A DNA stretch of 64,000 nucleotides. Source: Zerene cesonia (taxonomy: Eukaryota; Arthropoda; Insecta; Lepidoptera; Pieridae). Within the stretch, counting starts at the first letter, position 1; the number at the start of each line of letters is the position of its first letter. The translations under genes were made by a program, and so were the position numbers. The notes below the pieces were generated by a model. It was not told the DNA's origin. It worked only from the letters and a program-made list of their open reading frames with translations, and did no database searches. Location: contig NC_052109.1 in NCBI RefSeq assembly GCF_012273895.1, forward strand, positions 5,470,432 to 5,534,431. Reading direction: 5' to 3'. Of this stretch, positions 35,223 to 45,660 are shown in pieces.

Positions 35223-38200
35223 TGTTGTTGGGCTACTATTATACTTACATATGACATTGAAATGACCTGCCTGCACCTGACAATTAGTCGAAGATTAACA
35301 AGAAAACAAACACAAATTATATGTTACTATTATACATACGTATTAACAAAACTCTAAATAGTTTTGTATAAATAATAATTTAATTTGTTGATGAAACATA
35401 TTTATTTATTAGAGATTTAACCATACCATTTGGGAATTTATTATTATGATAATATTTAAATTTAAAGTTATTATGTTTTTAAGCCATTAAACATATTTTT
35501 TTCTTTAGCACAATTACGCCTTATTAACAAAGGAATAAGCAACAAAACCAAATCACTGACGAAAAAACAATTGGTAAGCAAACGTCGAACTAAAAAACTG
35601 TACATGTAACATGTTCATACATCTCTCGTAAACCCATTAAATGGATTACATTCTTGGCTCACTTCAACAATACGACTTGTTACAAAAACAACGTAACGAT
35701 AAAAAATATCCCCACGACGTAAACACGAGGCAAAGCTTGTAAGAAAAACTTTCTTACAGTCTCCTTTATCTTTAACTTATTAGCGAACATAATTTAACTG
35801 TTATCTAATTATTTTAATATGAAAAGGTCTATGAGAAACTGTGGGTCTGGGAGAACTGTTTTACGACTAATTGTGACACAGATTGTGTGAAACAGATTCC
35901 AAATGGATCAAACAGTGACAATCAACACCGTATCTACAAATAAAGTGTATGAATGATATGTGAAATGCATAAAGCCTTCACATAAAATGGAGAATTCGTG
36001 GTCTGCCACGTGACGATGACAGAGAATTTTAAAATTAGTCATATTTTTAAATAGTTAGGAAGCGTTGCTACGGAAAGAGAAACTACGGAATGTAGATCAC
36101 GTCAAGGTGACGTCGATTTGTGAAAATATTTTAGGCACATTGTCGTTGGCACATGATTTGCCTTAATTCTTCAGTTATTATGGTTTAATTTTGTGCAGCG
36201 ACATTCTGTTATTGCTATCGAATGGTTATCTAATTGTTTGATAAGTGAACTTTTAATACTGAGACGTATCGCTATTTGATTGTACAACATTTTTTGCTCA
36301 AAAAGTGCACAATATCATAAACCTATCTCGTGGGCGTGAGAGTATTGTATATTCGTTATAAAAAGTGATATATTTTTTAGGTTCAATTAAATAAACTTTT
36401 TTTTAGTAACAGGTACCTAGTACAAATGTTTGAAAACTTTTCATTTTATGGGCCAATCTTATATGCGTGGCAAGATATCTTAGATATACAGCCTTAGATT
36501 CAGTCTCAAAGTTACCTGATAATAGTAGACTGTTCTTACACGTTCTCGGATTAAAATTACTAAAGTTGTAGTTTTATACCGTTATTTTGAAAATGAAAGC
36601 CTTCTAAATATCCATTTATACATACAATATGTATAAATCGGTTTCTTTCTCAGACTGAGCTTCTCAATACCCAGATATATTCGGTAATGAGAGAAATATG
36701 ATGTGCTTCGTCATTGGAACATAACGCTGAGTTTCACGCGGATTCCCTAACGATGAGAGAAATCTTAGTCGTGCAAAAAGCGTTCCCTCACCTGTAGAAA
36801 TCACGTTCTGTCGAAGGCTTAGGGAGTCCCCCGCCCCTAACCTCCACGTTGTTAATTATCTCACGACACCACCCAAAAGCAGATATCCGAGATTTGTTGT
36901 CAAACGAAAACAAAACGGAGGATTGAATTATATACAAGAAAGAATTATATTGCGACGAGGCTTTGATCTTCTTAGTGTGTCTTTTTTATTTATATAAATT
37001 ATTATTTATTGTATTTATGTATTGCTTGTATTCCTATATTTGAAGCATATTATGAAAAATAATAAATCGGTGAGTGTAATAATGATGAGATTTTGTTTCT
37101 CTTTCTTTATTGGAACGATTTTATCTTTGATATTTGAATTTTCTCTCTATTTAATAAGGAAATTATTAAATAAATAACATGTATATAAGTGTGTGTAAAT
37201 AAATTTCGTGGGTATGATGGCTCCTCATTTGGCAAGTAAGCTAACTAAAGTTAAATTCATGATTTCATTACGTTGAAAGATACAGATAATAATAGGGTAC
37301 CACAATAATTTATATATGAAAAGAAGAAACAATAAGACTTCATAAATTACAATTGACATAGATTGTAGGTAATCAAAACGACATAATAGCGTTTTACGAC
37401 TTATGTTGTGTAGGTAAAACTCTTAAGTATTAAAGCACGATAGCTATAATATCCAAAGTATAAAGACAAGATCCAATAAAACGTTTTTCAATCGGTACAA
37501 TAGCGAAAGTTGAATGACTCAGCGTAATCGTCCCATAGAAGGAAAGAGTGAAAATGTTTACGCATCTCGTGCGTACGGAATGGCGCAACGTTAGTCGTAA
37601 AAGTGTGTTTTATTGTGAAATAAACAGGTCTCCTGCAGACTCCCATTGACGCGCTCTCTAACCCCGACCTTACCCCGTAATGAGAACTTTTATGTCAGTA
37701 CGTGAGCGTAACAGCGTAAATGATGCCTTCGTCATAGAACCTACGGAATGAAGGCACTTTAAATTTGAAGCTATACACTGCTCCATGCATAACGAACGCA
37801 GTTTGAATACACGTATGTTTCAGTAGTATTTACTGATATGAACAATAAATAGCGTAGAGCCTTAGAAGGAGTCATAACAATTGTACTAATGTCGCCGTGA
37901 AAAATTAATCATACTGTAATTAAATCTGCGTTAATTTTTACGAAAAATAAGTACATTTACCAATGCAGTATATGCTTCGTTTGACTAGTATAACATTATA
38001 TTTTCTGTGGTTTGACACAAATTGGACACAAATGATACGCTGTTGATTTATTTTATTTTGATATCTTTTAAACGACTGTTCGTGTCATGTTCGGAATGAT
38101 TCAGGAGACGTGTATGAGTTGTCGAAACACACATTTATAATTATGGTACAGTCAAGTATGGTAAGTATGGTCAAGAGTATGCTTGAAGGTCAGATATTTC

Positions 38201-38762
38201 AATCACCTTTTCTTTTTCGAAATTTCATGATTATATGAGTAACGATGATAAATTTTACAATAACTAAATACATCCCTGAGTTAGTGATGAAATTGTGTAA
38301 ATTTATCACAATGTTTATATATATTTTATGCTATCAACGTCTTTTGAAGGTCAAGAGAGATCCAAGTATTAGGCGCCTTCTTAAATAAAATGTAAATAAT
38401 AAATCATCGTATTCGGAGAAGTGTGTTGTCGTCCAATAAATAAGAGAGTAATTCAATTTTATTAATGGTTTGGCCATTTGCCCCGGCCAATCCGCGGATG
38501 CTTCTCTTTTGTCTATTATGTCACTGTTAAAGAAAATAAAACCTTTTCCGAAATAAATGGGCATACCTATATATAAGATTCTTAACATCTGGAGTATGGG
38601 TACCTATTTGTTAAAGAATATAAAATGGAACGAACTATCATTGGTAATTTTTATAATATAATACAAATGTGGCAAAAATATTTATGTTACTTTCCTAAAC
38701 GAACATACGTTGATAACATATAACTCCGAGACATATTCTGCGTTAAAGCTGGAAGGTTTTTG
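35223..38762. other. Unique AT-rich DNA, possible conserved blocks
   Basis: No gene or repeat family is recognised. 35990-36290, 36640-36960 and 37480-37810 are less AT-rich and repeat-free. The first contains a CACGTG E-box (36008-36013) and GGTGACGTCG. An acceptor-donor junction on the minus strand near 36790 (TTTCTACAG|GTGAGG) has too little pyrimidine tract to call. Confidence 0.35.
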
Positions 38763-38832
38763 TGAGAACGCTTCGCCAGGAATTGGGCCAGCACGCACTG
38801 GGGAAGGTACCACATCCCAACAGAAGACAAGA
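38763..38832 (+). mobile_element. Pyrimidine-rich SINE-like family, 5' fragment
   Basis: GAGAACGCTTCGCCAGGAAT, TGGGCCAGCACGCACTGGGG and GTACCACATCCCAACAGAAG match the 5' part of the complete copy at 57131. The pyrimidine-rich middle and the CATCAGGCGA tail are missing. Confidence 0.65.
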
Positions 38833-39959
38833 AGAATACTTTTAAATATAATTAACTGGTATAATGTTAATCAAAGTATATTGCGGTGAAGTTGTTGAAT
38901 ATTATTTTAAAATACAAGATTTTGCCGGTGTTCCCAAATATACAAATATGTTTTTATTAATTTAATATTTTTATAAATCTCCAGGCCGTGCTCATGAACG
39001 ATGGCGTTAGCTTTTATAACAGACATTATTATCTAATATATGAGCGTCATAAAGTGAGGGGAAGCACTAATTACGGTAACTTGTCAACGTGATGGCAGCA
39101 CCAGCACTCTTTTTATTTCACAAGGCTAAAATATTAAAAATAACCTCTACATAAAAATGTAATATCTCACCTGCGCCGTCCTGTCTCCATTTTATTAAAG
39201 TTTTTCGTTGAAAGTGATAAAAATGAGGAAAGCGCCTCCATAACGGATGACGTTTTGTCTTTGTTTTGATGTGTTAATATTTTTTTATGCGTCTCGCGCC
39301 AGGTGCTCTGTGGTACAAAATAGCTGCAGTTGCATTTTAATTTTAATCCATTATTTCTACACGATTTTAAGGTCAAGACAGAGTTCAAGCTTTAAATAAG
39401 GCAGTTTACTGTTTTTTTTATGCCTAATAATATAAACAAAACAACACTTATAATACATGTGTAATATATTACACATATTGCTTTGCAAAATTTATTTAAA
39501 TTTTAAAATTAAAATATTTTATAAATTTTCATCTCCATTATAATAAATATTTGGTTATAAGTAAATAATTTTACATAATCTAGAACCATTACTTACACGT
39601 TTTAATAGATTATAGACGCGGATATAAATGATTTATAATTATATGTATATAAAATATGTTTAAATTATATATATAATAATATAAATTAAACTACTCTGAT
39701 CTAGATAGGAACCTAGAATATTTTTTATGAGTATCTCATGATCGTCTTCTATATCGACTTTAATTATTTAACTAAAATTTAATTACACTGCTCCCTCAAA
39801 CTTTGCTTTATTAGCATGTACTAGGGATACATAAACAATTATATTAATCAACAAGATGTTGATTGTTGGATAAAGACATAAGTGACAACGAAAAATTTTG
39901 CATCATGTCCTATGAATAATTTGAATACTAAAGTCGTGACTTTAATAATTTGTTACTTT
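38833..39959. other. AT-rich DNA, no confirmed gene
   Basis: No repeat is recognised. On the minus strand ATGGAGACAGGACGGCGCAG|GTGAGA (donor at 39170-39165) resembles a short start-codon exon; see findings. 39410-39830 is extremely AT-rich. Confidence 0.3.
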
Positions 39960-40511
39960 TCTGTTTATGAGGCTTGTTGCGTTTTGCGGCCCTCGTACAA
40001 TGCGCTACGCTATTGTACTAGAACTCTATAAAACATGACAAAGTCCTCCGGCACTGGCTCTGCACGGTATTCCGGCATTCCATCGACTTTATTTATTCTC
40101 ACACGTGCACATATTGTGCCACAGAATGTCCGTCTGGTTCAATTTTATTAATGGACTTGGATGTTTGCCCTACTGACTGTGAACGCAGCTATTCTATTTG
40201 TCGCAAACGTATCTTATTGCCGCGATCCGCAGTTCATTCGCAATCTTATATCGCGGCCGTAAGGTGGATATTACGCTTTAAAACATTTCATTTCCATCTT
40301 GATCTTTAGGGTGATCGTCGCCGGAGACTGCATTGAGTCAGGCCGACCCGCTTTCAGAAGCATTTACGATATTACTTTTGGACTGATTCAATTTACGAGT
40401 GACGTTAACGACGCTCGTATAGGATGGACGGCCATTTAAGTACATGACGGATGTTTCACGACTATTTATAAAGCAGAAGTCATTAACTAATTAGCGATTT
40501 GTTTGTTGCAG
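39960..40511. promoter_or_regulatory. GC/CpG-richer unique block upstream of candidate exon
   Basis: This block stands out from the AT-rich background by its many CpG sites and absence of repeats. Examples are GCGTTTTGCGGCCCTCG, TTGCCGCGATCCGCAG, ATATCGCGGCCGTAAGG and GTCGCCGGAGACTGC. It leads directly into the splice acceptor of the exon candidate at 40512. It could be an upstream alternative promoter, an unspliced 5' exon region or a conserved regulatory block. No long open frame crosses it. The role is inferred from composition and position. Confidence 0.35.
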
Positions 40512-40575
40512 AATGGGCCGGCGATAATACTGATGGAGCGGCGACTCTCGTGCTATGATGACTGCTGTTAATTCG
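40512..40575 (+). CDS. Candidate start-codon exon of an unidentified plus-strand gene
   Basis: A 3' splice site, CGATTTGTTTGTTGCAG, with a CTAAT branch-like motif about 25 nt upstream, precedes a 64-nt GC-rich segment that ends in TTCG|GTAAGATT, a strong 5' splice site. Within it, tandem ATG codons at 40555 and 40558 open a frame (MMTAVNS) that runs to the donor in phase 0. The same frame upstream is closed by TAA and TGA, as expected of a true initiation codon in a mainly 5'-untranslated exon. A short upstream ORF (ATG GGC CGG CGA TAA) begins at 40513. Both ATGs have a purine at -3. I do not recognise the protein from seven residues. The rest of the coding sequence would lie beyond a long intron, probably outside the window. 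Confidence 0.35.
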
Positions 40576-41598
40576 GTAAGATTAGCGACACAAAGTTAAG
40601 AAAACACAAAATTCTTATAAATCCATCTTCGCTCATTTAACACAACATAACACAACACAACACATAAATACACTCGTAAACAGAATATTAAGTCGCATGG
40701 AAAGTTGGTTGCGATCTTGAATGAAGCCTACGCCATTACATATTTCACTAATTGGCTCGATGTCTGTTACCCCTCTGTATCGTTTGCAGTTATGTGAGCA
40801 TCAAGCGTAGCGCGCTGAACCTGGCTAGAATATCTATATTATATAGCTTCAAAGTTGTCGCTCGTAAATCTATTACAAATTGCTAGTGTTAGGGTAACAA
40901 CCTAATACATCTCTGATTTATTTAAAATAACCTTAGATTTTCACTTAATGCATACACGTTACAAATACGGATAACACGAATATAATGATTACTTCATAAT
41001 CAAACCATCCTGTGCAAGAGAATTACAGTATTAAAGCTATGAACAATTTACTTTAACAATCGAAGTTGGTGATATGAAAGATTTTTCAAAAGTATTCTTA
41101 TAAAAACTAAACATTTAACTAAACGTTCGTACCGTAGTAACGTGCCCTACGTTCCATTAATATCCCCGTAATGTGCGTAGGTCTAAGCTGATGAGTAATA
41201 AAAAATATAAAAACGGATATTAGCGACAGCTGTTATCATGTCGTCTAAATAATAAATAACTTTTATACTAAAATCCACTTTTAGTCATATTACACGGGCT
41301 TCGCTCGGAGGTTAACAGCTGGCCATTGAAGTAACTGCGAGTTGGCTTATCACATTTCGAAACACCAAACCAGTGAATGAAGACCCATTTGGCTCTCAGC
41401 ACTTTTCAATTTAGTAGCGGAATGTCGGACGTGTTAAAGAGAGTGTGGGTGTCAAACAAGATTGGTTTGATAATGGCGCTAGCGGGCTAACCAATGTTCG
41501 CAATGGATGCTTTCCAAATTGCATCGAATTTTAATATCTGATGTTATTTTAGTATATCTTTATGCAGATGTGGTTTCCTGATGTTTTCCTTTTTTGCA
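40576..41598. other. Putative intron start, unique DNA
   Basis: This follows the candidate exon. It contains an ACACA-type pentamer tract at 40640-40665 and otherwise no recognisable element. Confidence 0.3.
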
Positions 41599-41687
41599 GT
41601 CGGTTAATAAATTTACTAAACTGAATCAAATATTATCCTGCCAATTGGCAAAAATTATTAGTCGTTTAATAAATTGACTAACCTGAA
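41599..41687. repeat. Imperfect 27-bp direct duplication
   Basis: GTCGGTTAATAAATTTACTA (from 41599) and GTCGTTTAATAAATTGACTA (from 41661) begin 27-bp segments that match at 24 positions. The second segment abuts the 5' side of the SINE-like copy at 41697. It may be a local tandem duplication of a TTAATAAAT motif with an intervening 35 bp. Confidence 0.65.
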
Positions 41688-41696
41688 AACAAAAAA

Positions 41697-41896
41697 GGAA
41701 GAGTCCCGTTTCCTTTTCCTCACCTTTCCCAGTCTACTCCTTCTTTCCAGTCGTCAATCCTTTCCTTTTATCTTACCCGATAAAAGTGGGCAACGCATTC
41801 ATAGAGGCACTCACTACCTTTGCGAATGTTTATGGGCGGTGATGATCGTTTACCATCAGGCGAACCAGCTCAGTTGTCCGCTGCCAACAAAAAATA
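41697..41896 (+). mobile_element. Pyrimidine-rich SINE-like element ('TACCATCAGGCGA' family)
   Basis: AAGGAAGAGTCCCGTTTCCT, a C/T-rich middle with TCACCTTTCCCAGTC, GGGCAACGCATTCATAGAGG, GAATGTTTATGGGCGGTGAT, TTACCATCAGGCGAACCAGC and a short A-rich end. The order matches other copies of a lepidopteran SINE-like family. The 5' 'CACGAATTGGGCC' part is missing here. The 83-codon frame at 41674-41925 is a by-product of the pyrimidine-rich body. Confidence 0.75.
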
Positions 41897-43420
41897 ACCA
41901 TCGCTATGTCAAGAGAATCAGTTAAAAATTTTAATGTAACATTTCAACTTCTGTACCCCTTTTTGAATAACAATAACATATTTCTTCTCACCAACATTTA
42001 TTTTGTAACAAAAATGCCCATTCTATACAATTGTACTAAAAATATGTTATTTAATTTAAGGAAAACATTATCTTCGCATTAGCATAAGTAACAACACAGA
42101 CACAAAGAAATATAAATCAACTTTTTATTCCTTGCCGTTTCATATTCCACAGAAAAACAATTGATGTCCGTCCGTCATAACTCACTTTTACTACAATGAG
42201 AATACTTTTAGGAAAAGTCAACATTATGTATTATGAATTCTATAAATCCAAAAGCTCGTTTTTAATATATACGGGGGACATTATAATTTTGTTCTTTTAA
42301 TATTGAAACAGAACAAAATGATTATATACCCCATAATATTCGTATATAAAGTAATATTCGTAAGTATATCGGAATATTTGTATATAGCTAAAACCACATA
42401 AACCGTTGTCGTGTAATTTGGTCATGGAACTTACGTAACTTATAACAAAAACTTACGACATAAAAAACAACCAAGTGATGTACACGTCGTTTGTACACGA
42501 AGAAGAAAATTATGTTTATAAACTAGGTTCTTGGCACAAACCGTAAAGTTTCTTATGCCTAGCTTTCATTATTCGTCGTGCCCTGATTCGGCATTCTTTT
42601 ATGTTATTAAGGTTTGACGAAGGGCTCACTTGGTATTTCGTATTCAACTGCCGTGGCGACGAGCTTTGAAAATAGCCAATAACGAGCTGTCAACCTCAAT
42701 CACGCGGTGCCTTTAAACTTTCTTGTGTACCTTTTTACTGATTTTATTTCCCTTTTTTGGGAAAACTATGATATTACAAAATTTTTACCTAATATATATG
42801 AAAACAGAAAATGTAATAAGTGAAGTTTATTGAATAAAAACAATTTTATAAACTTTATAATTTTCGTTGTAGTGTTAAAATGTAAATTAATGTAATAAAG
42901 TTATATTGCATAAATAGAACCTCTGAGCGGCGCATAAGCCATAAGCATAAGTAAAAACGATTGATGGAAAATATTTTTAAATAAAAATATCTATTACGAA
43001 GGTCAAATCAAGACCAGTAGGACACTGCTAACGTCTATAAGTCACTTTTGAAGTTATCGTAAACAAGGAATATAATTTTATCTTCCCATAAATAATTAAA
43101 TTCCGCACGCCTGCAATCAAAATTCTGTTCATTATATTTTTTCTTAACATTACATTCGTGTCCCAAACTCAGTCACGAAATTCTTAATTTCCTGTTTGTA
43201 CTTGACTAATTAGTTAATTAAATATTAAGAGAACTTCTTAATAAGGTAAATTGATAGGATCTTTGTAAACAAACAAGAATGGTAGTGAACGTAATACAAG
43301 TGAGAAACTTACCTATAACTTCTTTAATTAAACGCTTTAATATAGCATCAATCCAATGTTATTCAATATCAATATCTATGTAATGAAGTAGTAACCATTG
43401 CGTTAAAAATGATCTTATTG
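41897..43420. other. Unique AT-rich DNA
   Basis: No gene or repeat is recognised. 42530-42720 is slightly GC-richer. A cluster of TAAT/ATTA motifs at 43200-43230 is typical of AT-rich DNA and not specific. Confidence 0.3.
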
Positions 43421-43785
43421 TGGGAGTCGAGCACGCTTCAGCACGAATCGGGTCAGCTCGTACTGGGGATGATATCTACGCTCCAACAGAATATCGACAT
43501 AATATAACATAGTAGCATGGTAGACGGAAACTAAGGCTCTGCCAAGCTCAATGAAGTTCGCAACATTAAAGACTTATAGTATGAGCTGAAAGAGCCCGAC
43601 ACCCGTATCCTTTTCCTCGCCCTTCCCGGTCCAGTCCTATATTTCCGCCTTTAATCCTTTCTCTCTGTCGTATAAGCTGGCAGCATATTTGTAAACCTAT
43701 TATTTGTGCAAACGTTCATGGGCGTTGGTGGTGCTTACCATCAGGCGATTACCAGCTCCGTTGTCCTCTATAACAAAAAAAAAAA
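43421..43785 (+). mobile_element. Pyrimidine-rich SINE-like element, long copy
   Basis: The 5' part GAGCACGCTTCAGCACGAAT, CGGGTCAGCTCGTACTGGGG and CAACAGAATATCGACATAAT is followed by about 90 bp not shared with the 57-kb copy. Then come CCCGTATCCTTTTCCTCGCC, AACGTTCATGGGCGTTGGTG, TTACCATCAGGCGATTACCA and a terminal A run at 43775-43785. The extra middle segment (about 43500-43590) may be a family variant or an insertion. Confidence 0.75.
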
Positions 43786-44818
43786 GATCTACAGCACTCG
43801 AAAGTATGTGAAAGTTGGTCCACAGAAAAGAGCGTCCCAAGTCAATGATTCAGGACTAAACCATGTGCAGTCCTCGAAACTTTTTCTCTAAAAGCTCCAG
43901 ATAATATATTATGACTCGATATTTTTCTGATAACAAGCAAAGTTTCGCCCCTCGCGACGAGTGGGTTGTTTGTACTGTTGCTCGATGTCAACAAAGATTT
44001 TCGGCTAAACAATTAAAAATATTTACGTTCAGTGAGTAGTCTGGATATTTTGAAATTCGTGTAAATTATGGTGAGAGTAATGTAAAAAATTTTATTTGTT
44101 TCTGTACCAAATAACGACAGAATGTTTTTCTCTATTTTGTATATAAATAATTATGAATGTGTAGGGATATAACGGAATTCGCTCTTATGATAAAAAGTAC
44201 ACAGAATTATATTATATAACATAGGAAGCTCTGACAAAACTTTGTCAATTAGGAAAAGCGCTGTTTAGGAATTATTTGTTATGTTTTTGATTTATTTAAT
44301 TAAAAACATTGCCTTTTAATTAATACGATGCTTCAAGTTGACGACATGGTCCTGTCAAATTGCTTCAGATTAATTTTGATTCATTTTGCGTAGCTCCCAC
44401 CTGTTTTCAATTTAATTACGACGGAGTTCGCTTTCTAAGTAGCTATCTCATTTCACATGATTCCTTGACTCGGGTACGCTAATTAAATTCTTTATAAGGC
44501 CAATAATAACCTTAGTGATCACATTTAATTAGAACCAATATGACAATGACAGAATTATCTAAGAAAAAAGTAATTTCACATTTTTTAGTTTAATAACACG
44601 TAAAAGAGCCGACTTTGATGAAGTCTCTAAAGAATATTAAATAAAAGCGTTAGACTGAAAGTAATATAATAAAGATATAATTATAGTGACATTTTTCTTA
44701 TAAACTGTAAGCTTTAAAACATAATAATGAGCTCATTAGAATAATTCTATTTATGGACCTAAAATAACTATTTTTGTTCATTTACGTACTTCGGATATTT
44801 CTTGTAAATGATATTATA
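43786..44818. other. Unique DNA
   Basis: No gene is recognised. 43910-44010 and 44330-44530 are less AT-rich and repeat-free. Confidence 0.3.
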
Positions 44819-45050
44819 GTGAGTGGGGAGCCGGAGGCCCGTTATCTTTCCATCATCCTTCCCAGTCCATTTCTTTCTTCTTCTTTCTTTTCCTCAATCC
44901 CTTCCTCATCCCTTACCCCTTAAAAGAAGGCCACGCGTTCACTGAGCTTTTGTGAATACGAACGGTTGAACATGCACATTTTGGTCGGTGCTGATCGCTT
45001 TCCATCACACAAACTATCAGCTCATTTGCCCGCTATACCATAAATAAAAA
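44819..45050 (+). mobile_element. Pyrimidine-rich SINE-like element, diverged copy
   Basis: GAGTGGGGAGCCGGAGGCCC, a TTTCTTTCTTCTTCTTTC-type pyrimidine tract, AAAAGAAGGCCACGCGTTCA, TTTTGGTCGGTGCTGATCGC, TTTCCATCACACAAACTATC and an A-rich end follow the family order. The 5' third is missing. Confidence 0.7.
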
Positions 45051-45529
45051 TATTTACCTAAATGATTAAAAAGTTATGAAATTGTTAGTACTTATAAAAT
45101 AGATAATTCTAAATTTCGTATAAACATTTTACGAAATGTAAAATATAAAAAATATAAGTTAAACAAAATACAAGAAAACTCTCTTTAAAGATAGAATTAA
45201 CTAAATTGTCTTGGTTATTTTTATACAAAGTATACGCATATCACGATAATACTATAAACTTGTCTTGTCACTGATCCTTGATAAGTGTACAAGCGGACAA
45301 TTGAATCTGTCCAATTTCAGTAAGTCAAAATCGAATCTAAAGACGACGTTTACATACAAACATACAGGCGAAGCTAATAAAAGTGTGTTAAAAAAGAGCA
45401 AGTAAAAAGTGGAATTTTTGTTAAACTTTTAAAAATGAATTTAACATTCATCCCTTTCTATCCGCAAAAAATGATAGAGTGAAATCGTTTTCTAGCAATG
45501 ACACAGTTTACAGTAACAGCGCAGAGGTT

Positions 45530-45660
45530 TAACCTAAATTATTAATGGAGGTTTGCTATGGTTTAACGCTCACATATAGAGGGTCGATTCCGACCCACGT
45601 CACGTTCTCCGACACAATTTGTGTGGCTCTGTGATGTAGTGCTATAATCTCTGCGAAAAT
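45530..45660 (+). mobile_element. Possible tRNA-derived SINE relic
   Basis: GAGGGTCGATTCCGACCC at about 45578-45595 resembles a tRNA T-arm and Pol III B box (GGTTCGANTCC with one base lost). TTTGCTATGGTTTAACGC about 30 bp upstream could be a decayed A box. No cloverleaf can be drawn, so this is not a tRNA gene. Confidence 0.3.

Noticed and set aside
36780..36800. Minus-strand acceptor-donor junction TTTCTACAG|GTGAGG
   Set aside because: The pyrimidine tract is too short (upstream is CGTGATTTCTACAG), so it is indistinguishable from chance.
41674..41925. 83-codon plus-strand frame
   Set aside because: It lies within the SINE-like element, whose pyrimidine-rich body lacks stops.
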